A stretch of DNA of 64,000 nt from Spongiivirga citrea (GTDB lineage Bacteria; Bacteroidota; Bacteroidia; Flavobacteriales; Flavobacteriaceae): assembly GCF_010671565.1 (NCBI RefSeq), contig NZ_JAABOQ010000003.1, forward strand, positions 372,001-436,000, written 5' to 3'. Of this stretch, positions 43,590-50,644 are shown one piece after another. The position numbers and the translations under genes are program-made. Numbering within the stretch: position 1 is the first letter of the stretch; each line of letters begins with the position of its first letter. The notes under the pieces are model-generated. The model saw only the letters and a program-made list of their open reading frames with translations, was not told where the DNA came from and did not search any database.

Positions 43590-43681
43590 ATTTATAACTT
43601 TTTATGGTGTTATTGTTATGTTTTGCTAAAGTAGTAAATGGTATTTCAAATAAAGATAATTCATCTCGAAATTTAGCACCA

Positions 43682-43709
43682 CTTATTCCTGTAAAACCTC
43701 CACTTAAAG
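43682..43709 (+). promoter_or_regulatory. Direct-repeat candidate LytTR site upstream of the kinase operon
   Basis: CCACTTA at 43682-43688 and again at 43703-43709, 21 nt start to start. The 28-nt block is identical at 23 positions to the one at 46589-46616. LytTR regulators bind direct repeats with this kind of two-turn spacing. Unlike the other two sites, no TAnnTTTG follows at 35 nt, so here it could act in autoregulation through another promoter, or on the divergent ALDH gene. Confidence 0.55.
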
Positions 43710-43836
43710 TTTGTTAGATACCAACTAAAGTGTGGGCATAGGAAAATCCCCCTAATTAATTCAAATTGAAGGTCCGAACTTTAATATTTCGTATCTTAAT
43801 ATGTTGCACCAATGCAGCTGACTAAGACTTTGTGTC

Positions 43837-45825
43837 ATGAGAAACATCATTTCCTCCTTAACAGTCATTATCTTCTTAATTAGTTCATCCAAAGTAGTGG
43901 GTCAGATCAATCCCAAAATTGATAGTCTGAAACAAGTTTTAACTACTTCAGCAACCGACTCTGCCAAAGTTCAGCTATATGGGCAAATAGCTTGGGCCTA
44001 TGCGAGTACAAGAATACAAACAGCAGAAGCAAGAACTTATGCTGACAGCATTAGACTTATAGCCGAGCGCACCCAAGACCAATATTATATTGCTAGATAC
44101 AATTTCTATTACGGTGTAGTCGATCGATTAGAAGGCAAGAATAATTCTGGGATTTACCATATGAACAAATATGTTGCGTACAACAAAAGGCAAGGTGACT
44201 CTTCAAGAGTTGCTGGAGGTTTGTTTCAGATAGCAGCTATGCAATCAGCAATGGGAGTCTATGAGAAAGCAATTGCTACTCATTACAGAGTGTTGTCAAT
44301 TGAAGAACAGAATAATGATCAAAATGGGATTGCCTACACTAAACAAGGTATTGGGATTGCACTGTTTGAAACCCAACGTCATAATGAAGCACTGGTATAT
44401 TTAAATGAAGCATTAGCCCTCTATAAAAAACTAAATCGTCTTGGTGGTCAGGCCAATGTCCATGTTACTCTTGGCAATGTATATACCCAAATGAGTAATA
44501 TTGAAGATGCAAAAGAAAATTACGAGCAAGCCCTAAGAAATTTCAAAAAAATTAATTCGCCATGGGGTATTGCTTTAACCCAATCTAATATTGGTCACTT
44601 AAATGAAAAAACGGGAAATTTTAACGATTCAAAAAGCAATCATCTAAAGGCTTTAAAAATCCGAGAATCTCTTCCAAATAAAGAACTCCTTACAAGAAGT
44701 TTATTGGCTGTTGGAGTTGTTCATCATCACGACAAAGAGTACAACAAGGCATTGGAGTATTTTAATAGGGCAAAAAAAACGGCTAAAGAAACGGACTCTA
44801 AATCATTAATGAGAGATATTCAATTTCGAATGAGCGAAACTTTTGCCGCAATGAACAACTATAAAGCGGCCTTTGAAGCAAGAACTGCCCAAATGATATT
44901 AAAAGACAGCATTTATGATAAAACCAAAGCCCATCAAATCGCTGATTTACAAACCAAGTACGAAACGGAACAAAAAGACAAAGAAATCCTGACTCTAACA
45001 AGAGAAAATGAAATTCAACAGGTCAAAGCCGATACACAAACTACCATAAAAAATGCTGTTATAGGGGGGATATTCTTAATAGGCATTATCGCTGGATTGA
45101 TTATTTACAACTTGCGACAGCGTTTGAAATCGCAAAAACTTCTCCTTGCAAAAAATGAACAACTTAAAAATGCAAAACTAAAAGAACAGCTTCAAGATTT
45201 AGAGATGAAAGCCCTGCGTGCACAAATGAATCCGCACTTTTTGTTTAATTGTTTAAATGCAATCAACACGATGATTCTTCAAAATGATGGCGACAATGCC
45301 TCACGGTATCTGGCTAAATTCTCAAAATTGGTCCGGCTTATTCTTGAAAATTCGGAACAGCAGAAAGTATCATTAAAAGATGAGCTAGACATGTTGGAAT
45401 CGTATATTCAATTAGAGGCTATCCGTTTTAACAACAAAATGGATTATGATATTAATGTAGACGAGTCTATTGATCAGTTCAATACCTTTATTCCTTCTAT
45501 GGTATTGCAACCTTTTGTTGAAAATGGAATATGGCATGGACTACTGCATAAAGAGAAAAAGGGCTTGTTAACCATCAATATAAAAGAAAACAATGACGAT
45601 CTACTCTGTGAAATTATTGACAATGGTATTGGGCGTGAAAAATCATTAAGTCTTGAAAAGCAAGAACATCTCAAGAAAAAATCAATGGGCATTAAGATTA
45701 CGACAGAACGTCTAAAAATACTGACTCAGCAAAAAATGAATGAACTTGTTAATATCATCGATCTAAAAGATGAAAACAACAATGCCCTTGGAACTAAAGT
45801 TAATATTGCAATCCCAACTTCATGA
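43837..45825 (+). CDS. LytS-type sensor histidine kinase with periplasmic TPR domain
   Basis: 662 residues. Signal peptide (to about residue 23), a periplasmic domain of about six TPR units (residues ~40-370, e.g. AYTKQGIGIALFETQRHNEALVYL), a coiled coil, one transmembrane helix (VIGGIFLIGIIAGLIIYNL, about 407-425), and a cytoplasmic LytS-type kinase core: LRAQMNPHFLFNCLNAINTM with His467, PSMVLQPFVENGIWHG and DNGIGREKS in the ATP-binding part. It probably senses a periplasmic or surface signal through the TPRs and phosphorylates the LytTR regulator encoded next, whose ATG overlaps its stop. Such TPR-LytS/LytTR pairs are frequent in Bacteroidota; the ligand is unknown. Confidence 0.93.
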   Translation: MRNIISSLTVIIFLISSSKVVGQINPKIDSLKQVLTTSATDSAKVQLYGQIAWAYASTRIQTAEARTYADSIRLIAERTQDQYYIARYNFYYGVVDRLEGKNNSGIYHMNKYVAYNKRQGDSSRVAGGLFQIAAMQSAMGVYEKAIATHYRVLSIEEQNNDQNGIAYTKQGIGIALFETQRHNEALVYLNEALALYKKLNRLGGQANVHVTLGNVYTQMSNIEDAKENYEQALRNFKKINSPWGIALTQSNIGHLNEKTGNFNDSKSNHLKALKIRESLPNKELLTRSLLAVGVVHHHDKEYNKALEYFNRAKKTAKETDSKSLMRDIQFRMSETFAAMNNYKAAFEARTAQMILKDSIYDKTKAHQIADLQTKYETEQKDKEILTLTRENEIQQVKADTQTTIKNAVIGGIFLIGIIAGLIIYNLRQRLKSQKLLLAKNEQLKNAKLKEQLQDLEMKALRAQMNPHFLFNCLNAINTMILQNDGDNASRYLAKFSKLVRLILENSEQQKVSLKDELDMLESYIQLEAIRFNNKMDYDINVDESIDQFNTFIPSMVLQPFVENGIWHGLLHKEKKGLLTINIKENNDDLLCEIIDNGIGREKSLSLEKQEHLKKKSMGIKITTERLKILTQQKMNELVNIIDLKDENNNALGTKVNIAIPTS

Positions 45826-46568
45826 CTAGAGCGATCATAATAGACGACGAAGAGGGCGCTCGTGAGGGCCTCAGCCTTTTAATGCAAAAGTATTGTGCTG
45901 ATGTAGAAATATTGGCCCTGTGCAATGGGGGCAAACAAGGTATAGAAGCAATTCATACCTATAAACCCGAACTTGTTTTTCTTGATGTACAAATGCCAGG
46001 AATGTCTGGTTTTCAAATGCTGGAAACACTTGGTAACATCGATTTTGAGATCATTTTTGTGACGGCATATGATAAATATGCCATTAAAGCAATTAAGTTT
46101 AGCGCACTTGATTACCTGTTAAAACCGGTCGATATAGATGATCTAATCAAATCAGTACAAAAAGTACAACAAAAACAGTTTCAGAAACAGCAGGCAGGTT
46201 TTCAATCATTGTTGAATAATATGAGTCAGATACAAGATGAGCTTACCCGACTGGCAATCCCCTCAGATAATGAGATTATCATGCAAGAAGTTAAAGATAT
46301 TGTTTATTGTGAAGCTGATAGTAGTTATACCACTATTCATATTGCAAATGATAAAAAGTTGACGGTGTCAAAAACCTTAAAGGAATTTGAGATCATTCTT
46401 CCAGAAACGAAATTTTGCCGGATTCATCATGGAACCTTGGTTAACATTGAACATGTTTCTAAGTATATAAAGGGAGAAGGTGGTTATGTAATCGTTTCCA
46501 ACGGGCAGCATCTCAACGTTTCTCGTCGAAAAAAAGAGTCTTTCATTCAAATGCTTTCCAAAGTGTAG
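45822..46568 (+). CDS. LytTR-type response regulator
   Basis: 248 residues. Receiver domain 1-120 with the acidic pocket IIDDEEG, phosphoacceptor Asp55 in VFLDVQMPG, Thr in VTAYDKYA and the conserved Lys in LLKPVD. A linker of about 25 residues with a glutamine-rich coil leads to the LytTR DNA-binding domain (about 145-245): IVYCEADSSYTTIHI, KFCRIHHGTLVNIEHV and VIVSNGQHLNVSRRKK. LytTR proteins bind pairs of direct repeats and usually activate transcription. Translation is coupled to the kinase (ATGA overlap). Candidate target sites are the 21-nt-spaced repeats at 43682, 46589 and 53547. Confidence 0.94.
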   Translation: MTRAIIIDDEEGAREGLSLLMQKYCADVEILALCNGGKQGIEAIHTYKPELVFLDVQMPGMSGFQMLETLGNIDFEIIFVTAYDKYAIKAIKFSALDYLLKPVDIDDLIKSVQKVQQKQFQKQQAGFQSLLNNMSQIQDELTRLAIPSDNEIIMQEVKDIVYCEADSSYTTIHIANDKKLTVSKTLKEFEIILPETKFCRIHHGTLVNIEHVSKYIKGEGGYVIVSNGQHLNVSRRKKESFIQMLSKV

Positions 46569-46588
46569 CTTGTACTTCGGACTAAATT

Positions 46589-46658
46589 ACACTTATCCCT
46601 TTTTAACCTCCACTTACTAGTTTCCCATAGTAACTGCTTCGATATCAATATAGTTTTG
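46589..46658 (+). promoter_or_regulatory. LytTR-like direct repeat and -7 element of the first LRR operon
   Basis: ACACTTA at 46589-46595 and CCACTTA at 46610-46616 (21 nt start to start), then TAGTTTTG at 46651-46658, which fits TAnnTTTG. There is no TTG -33 box, as expected for a promoter that needs an activator. From the last base of the second heptamer to the first base of the -7 element is 35 nt, the same as at the LRR gene on the other strand (53547 to 53512). The start would be near 46664, 23 nt before the ATG at 46687. Confidence 0.6.
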
Positions 46659-46686
46659 ATCCTGTTAATCAATTACAAACAAGATC

Positions 46687-46881
46687 ATGAAAAACTATCG
46701 ACGAATCAATTTATCATTTAGTGTATCATTAATTCTCGCTGCAATTATTCTGGCAATATGCATGTCATGTGAAGATGATGATGCCATACCGCAACAAGAC
46801 CCTAATCAAGATCCGCCACCAACAGAAGGTTCCGTTGGCCTAAAAAATTTAAACAATAATGCAATGTTGTTTTACTGCTAA
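46687..46881 (+). CDS. Small lipoprotein, first gene of the LRR operon
   Basis: 64 residues. A signal with lipobox ICMSC ends at Cys28; after it come an acidic EDDDAIPQQDP stretch, proline and glutamine, and a short tail GLKNLNNNAMLFYC. No domain is recognisable. It could be a true small lipoprotein or the remnant of a longer one cut by a stop codon; the abrupt hydrophobic end with a final Cys hints at the second. The predicted LytTR-dependent promoter lies immediately upstream, so whatever it is, it would be the first thing transcribed from it. Confidence 0.6.
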   Translation: MKNYRRINLSFSVSLILAAIILAICMSCEDDDAIPQQDPNQDPPPTEGSVGLKNLNNNAMLFYC

Positions 46882-46898
46882 TATGCTGTTTAACAAAA

Positions 46899-46961
46899 GG
46901 GAGGTTTTATGCCGTTGTTTTCAACGCTAAGAAGAGTATTCTTTTTTGGTAAAAACCTCCT
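46899..46961 (+). other. Possible structured leader (three-way junction) before the LRR gene
   Basis: An outer stem of nine perfect pairs plus one G:T (46899-46908 with 46952-46961) closes two inner hairpins: CGTTG-TTTT-CAACG (46913-46926) and AAGAA-GAGTA-TTCTT (46929-46943). It lies between the small lipoprotein stop and the LRR start (46990). It may be an RNA element controlling LRR expression; no known riboswitch class is recognised. Confidence 0.4.
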
Positions 46962-46989
46962 CATTGCTTTATCTAAAAACAAAACAATC

Positions 46990-48429
46990 ATGAAACATTC
47001 AAAACATATTTTAGTTGGTTTTATTTTCATTTTAGCCCTTGCTTCTTGCAAGAAAGACGACGATTCTCCTTTAGATATTCCTAATAATCCACCTGTGGCC
47101 GAGGAAATTGCTGAAGATTATGAAGCGCTTAAGGCACTGTACAATGCCAACCCAAATAATAATCTCGATTGGGACTTAGACGACAAAACCTTAAAAAGCT
47201 GGGAAGGTTTGACCCTTGTAAATGATCGCGTGACTGAAATTCGAATTCCCACAAAAGGAATAGACAAATTACCTCCAGCTATTGGCACTATCAGCGAATT
47301 AAAAGTACTCGGATTATTGGACAACACTATCTCGGTAATTCCAGCCACTATAGTGGCACTAAAAAAACTAGAGGTGTTGAATTTAGAAGGAAATAAATTA
47401 GAAGGTTTACTTCCAGAAATTAGTCAGATGACAAGCTTGAAGTTCCTTAGTTTAAAAAGCAACCAACTAAGAGATTTACCATACGATATGGACGAATTGA
47501 CCGCACTTGCAGTACTTGATATTGAAGATAACGTGCTGATTAAAATTCCATATGAAATATGTATTCTTGAAGAAAACGGGACTAACGTGATTAAGAATCC
47601 AAGAACAGAATGTGATTTAGTCAACTACCATTATAGGGGCCTAAAAGCCTTGAATGATGCAAACCCAAATAACATATTAAGTTGGGATTTAAATGATACG
47701 ACTATGGCTAGTTGGGCCGACATAATTCTTGCGAACGAAGGAATAGTTGAAGAACTTGACCTACAATCAAAGGGCTTATCAACTATCCCTAAAGAAATCG
47801 GAAATTTACTCGGCTTAAAATACCTTAACCTAACAAGCAATGGGATAACTCAACTTCCTGATGAATTTACGAGGCTTACGAGTTTAATGGTTCTAGATAT
47901 GGAAGAAAACAGTCTGTCTGGCCTTCCTAATGCATTTGGAAAGTTAAATAACCTAATTGAACTAGACCTTTCAGAAAACCTATTGGTGTCATTGCCAGAA
48001 TCAATAGGAATTATTCGGAATCTTGAAACAATTGATCTTACAGAAAATTTATTGAAGAAACTTCCTGAGTCAATAACCAATTTGTCAATGCTAAGAAGTC
48101 TTGATGCGGATAATAATGCCTTAGAGATTATTCCAATTTCAATTGGTGATCTTCAAAATTTACAGAACCTAGATTTAGAAGATAATAACATAGAGCTAAT
48201 CCCACAAAGTATTAAAGATTTACAAAGTATTGATGTAATAAACTTAGAAAATAATAAAATCGCAATACTGCCACAAGAGATAACGCAACTAGCCACGTTA
48301 AGAGTGTTTTCGTTTTCTGGAAATCCACTACAAGGTCCATTAACAATAGAGCTCTGTGATCTTCACATTCAGGGAATATTGTACTTAGATGCAGATCAAC
48401 TTACTACCTCAGGCTGCCCTACACCATAA
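46990..48429 (+). CDS. Leucine-rich-repeat lipoprotein with two LRRNT-like caps
   Basis: 479 residues. Lipobox LASC (Cys20). Two similar modules follow. Each opens with a cap of the form D/NY-x3-LKAL-x2-ANPNN-x-L-x-WDL-x-D-x-T-x3-W-x2 (from about residues 43 and 213), comparable to the plant LRRNT cap with its conserved Trp. Each is followed by typical 23-residue LRRs such as LEVLNLEGNKLEGLLPEI and LIELDLSENLLVSLPESI. The first has about five repeats, the second about nine. LRR solenoids bind proteins; as a lipoprotein it is probably on the cell surface. The true start is ATG 46990; an upstream in-frame ATG at 46909 lies inside the structured leader. Paralogue at 50645-53485. Confidence 0.88.
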   Translation: MKHSKHILVGFIFILALASCKKDDDSPLDIPNNPPVAEEIAEDYEALKALYNANPNNNLDWDLDDKTLKSWEGLTLVNDRVTEIRIPTKGIDKLPPAIGTISELKVLGLLDNTISVIPATIVALKKLEVLNLEGNKLEGLLPEISQMTSLKFLSLKSNQLRDLPYDMDELTALAVLDIEDNVLIKIPYEICILEENGTNVIKNPRTECDLVNYHYRGLKALNDANPNNILSWDLNDTTMASWADIILANEGIVEELDLQSKGLSTIPKEIGNLLGLKYLNLTSNGITQLPDEFTRLTSLMVLDMEENSLSGLPNAFGKLNNLIELDLSENLLVSLPESIGIIRNLETIDLTENLLKKLPESITNLSMLRSLDADNNALEIIPISIGDLQNLQNLDLEDNNIELIPQSIKDLQSIDVINLENNKIAILPQEITQLATLRVFSFSGNPLQGPLTIELCDLHIQGILYLDADQLTTSGCPTP

Positions 48430-48440
48430 ATACTACAGTA

Positions 48441-49049
48441 ATGAAAAATTTCAAAAATATCTCCAGAATTGCGATGATAATATCTATATGTTTCTTCTTA
48501 CCAAATAGAGTCGAGGCACAACTAAGAAAAACTACGGTGGTAAAACAAACCACTGTAAAACGCGGAGTTATAAGAAAAAGACCGGTTAAAGTACGACGTG
48601 TCGCTCATGTTCGCTACCGACATTTGCCAAGATGGGGTGCTACTGTAAGACGAATTGGCTTTGGCTATCGAACAATCGCTTACAGAGGGGTCGGTTTTAG
48701 GTTTTATAAAGGCATTTGGTATCGACCAAGTGGGCGACGACTTGTTGTTGCACGAGCACCTTTTGGTGTCCGTGTAAAGGTATTACCTGTAGGCTATAGC
48801 CGATTTGTTATCGGACTACGCCCCTACTTTTATTATTACGGAACTTTTTACACAAAAGTCGATGGAACCGATGAATACCAAGTTGTTGAACCACCAATAG
48901 GTGCGGAAATCGATGCGCTTCCTGACGGATATAAGATTGTCGAAGTTAATGGACAAGAATACTATAAACTTGAAAACACTTATTACGAAGCACACATCGA
49001 TGATAACGAAAATGAATATTATGTCGTAGTGGCTGACCCTACCAGATAA
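48441..49049 (+). CDS. DUF6515 family protein (basic, secreted)
   Basis: 202 residues. Signal peptide ending near RVEAQ. A very basic stretch (about 27-70, with KRGVIRKRPVKVRRVAHVRYR) is followed by the DUF6515 core: FRFYKGIWYRPSGRRLVVARAP, GVRVKVLPVGYSRFVIG, YYGTFYTKVDG and VVEPPIGAEIDALPDGYKIV. The family is found in Bacteroidota and Proteobacteria with unknown role. The charge suggests binding to polyanions such as surface polysaccharide or DNA. It is 11 nt downstream of the LRR gene, in the same operon. Confidence 0.85.
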   Translation: MKNFKNISRIAMIISICFFLPNRVEAQLRKTTVVKQTTVKRGVIRKRPVKVRRVAHVRYRHLPRWGATVRRIGFGYRTIAYRGVGFRFYKGIWYRPSGRRLVVARAPFGVRVKVLPVGYSRFVIGLRPYFYYYGTFYTKVDGTDEYQVVEPPIGAEIDALPDGYKIVEVNGQEYYKLENTYYEAHIDDNENEYYVVVADPTR

Positions 49050-49069
49050 TTCAATAAAACTTAGGACTA

Positions 49070-50035
49070 ATGAATAAAATAACACCTATATCCTATCTAT
49101 TCTTGCCGATAATATTTAGCCTTTGCTTTGGATGCAATAAAGATGACTCTTCTAAAGTAAATACAGTTATAAATAATGTAGGCAGCCGTATAGATATTAC
49201 TACTATGAATAATGGTGATGAACGCACCTACATCATTTATATACCCAGTACTTATAATCCTGAAAAAGAACACCCTCTTGTATTTCAATTACATGGGGGT
49301 TCAGGTAATGGTGAAAAGTTTTACAACATATCCGGATGGAACGATATTGCCGAGGAGAATGGGTTAATTATCGTATATCCTACTTCATTTGCCTACGATA
49401 TGAAAAATAATGGCTGTGGTAATAATCGTGTGACGCATTGGAATAATTACAATTTACCTAGTGAAGTTTGCAATGTGAATGACCTAAGAGATGAAACTAA
49501 CTTTTTAAACCAAGTCATTAACGAGGTAAAAGCTAGTTATACTATTGATGAAAGTCGGATATATATGGCCGGATTTTCACGTGGTTCAGGAATGGTAAAT
49601 AGGTTGGGAATTGAATTATCAAATAAGATAACTGCTGTTGGTGGCTTAGCTGGGTTTTTACCTGGTGATACCATTTACACTCCACAACGAAAACTACCTA
49701 TTCATATTATGTTGGGCACGCTGGATGAGAAAATTGCTTCCCAAACCATATTCAATACTGAAATTCCGTTTGATTTAGATGAAATGTTAGATGACCCTGG
49801 CTTAAAAGATATCCTTAAAACCTATATAGCCAGCTATAACCTTGACCCTAATTACACTCTTATACATAGTTCTGCAAGCGGAAGAACCTATCGCTTTGAA
49901 GGTAACTCAGGAGCTCCAGAAAATGTAATGCTCTTTTCATTGCTAAAAGATGTTACTCATGTGTTTCCAAACCCGCCAATAGAAGCCGGAGCCGCAGATA
50001 TATTCTGGAAGTTTTTTCAGCAGTACTCGCTTTAA
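49070..50035 (+). CDS. Esterase lipoprotein, PHB-depolymerase/LpqC type
   Basis: 321 residues. Lipobox-like signal ending at Cys22 (CFGC). Alpha/beta-hydrolase of the poly(3-hydroxybutyrate) depolymerase / feruloyl esterase type: oxyanion segment VFQLHGGSGNGE, nucleophile Ser170 in AGFSRGSGM, Asp in MLGTLDEKI, His in DVTHVFPNPP. Between them lies a CGNNR...CNVND segment that may form a disulfide. It probably cleaves ester bonds in polymers or glycans at the cell surface. It is 20 nt downstream of the DUF6515 gene, fourth in the LRR operon. Substrate unknown. Confidence 0.85.
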   Translation: MNKITPISYLFLPIIFSLCFGCNKDDSSKVNTVINNVGSRIDITTMNNGDERTYIIYIPSTYNPEKEHPLVFQLHGGSGNGEKFYNISGWNDIAEENGLIIVYPTSFAYDMKNNGCGNNRVTHWNNYNLPSEVCNVNDLRDETNFLNQVINEVKASYTIDESRIYMAGFSRGSGMVNRLGIELSNKITAVGGLAGFLPGDTIYTPQRKLPIHIMLGTLDEKIASQTIFNTEIPFDLDEMLDDPGLKDILKTYIASYNLDPNYTLIHSSASGRTYRFEGNSGAPENVMLFSLLKDVTHVFPNPPIEAGAADIFWKFFQQYSL

Positions 50036-50079
50036 TTCTTTAAGTCCTCCTCCAACCTCCTTAAAAAATTTCCTTTCTA

Positions 50080-50574
50080 ATGTCTAACCATCGAAAAAAT
50101 AGAGCTAAAAAGCATCTCGATATCCTTTTATCCGATTTTATGGATGTTGTTGACTATTTACAGAATCAAAATAAAAGCCAGCGGCATAAAAGAGCGAAGT
50201 CGCTTCTAATAAGCTATATCGCAGATCTAAACACCCACTATCCTTCTCTTCTAAGAAAAGTACTTGAACACAAAACACTCTCCGGAATTCAGCTAAAACT
50301 AGAGCAGTTATATTACTTTCACATTCAGTCACTTTGCACTTCTAATAGTTTTCATTGTTTAATTAAACTATTTATAAAAGGGCATGATAATATGGTAGCT
50401 ATGATCGATCTTATAAATGATGACCAATGGGATCTGCACTTAAAAACTACTTCTACTAGCTATAAATATTTAACTGTCGAAGATATCTTTTGTTTGCTTA
50501 TTCCTAATGATTTCGAATCGCAATGTTTGGAAATCATCCGAATTATAGAAACTAAAAATACAACCCCTAATTAG
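50080..50574 (+). CDS. Hypothetical helical protein, last gene of the LRR operon
   Basis: 164 residues, no signal peptide, helical and mixed in charge, with several cysteines and histidines. It begins with basic NHRKNRAKKHLDILLSDFMDVVDYL and includes LIKLFIKGHDNMVAMIDLI and YLTVEDIFCLLIPNDF. I do not recognise a family. The 44-nt gap from the esterase gene holds no promoter that I can see, and a terminator follows at once, so it is the probable end of the LRR transcript. Confidence 0.65.
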   Translation: MSNHRKNRAKKHLDILLSDFMDVVDYLQNQNKSQRHKRAKSLLISYIADLNTHYPSLLRKVLEHKTLSGIQLKLEQLYYFHIQSLCTSNSFHCLIKLFIKGHDNMVAMIDLINDDQWDLHLKTTSTSYKYLTVEDIFCLLIPNDFESQCLEIIRIIETKNTTPN

Positions 50575-50583
50575 TTAAAATAA

Positions 50584-50612
50584 AAAGCCGATACTTATTT
50601 TGTATCGGCTTT
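50584..50612. terminator. Bidirectional terminator between the two LRR loci
   Basis: A perfect 11-bp stem (50584-50594 with 50602-50612) with a 7-nt loop, between the convergent transcripts ending at 50574 (plus) and 50645 (minus). Confidence 0.88.
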
Positions 50613-50644
50613 CTATTTCTTGCTTTAGCGTTAATACACTGTTC

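Noticed and set aside
46909-46989. ATG at 46909 as start of the first LRR gene
   Set aside because: It puts 27 non-signal residues before a perfect lipoprotein signal and falls within the structured leader; ATG 46990 is used.
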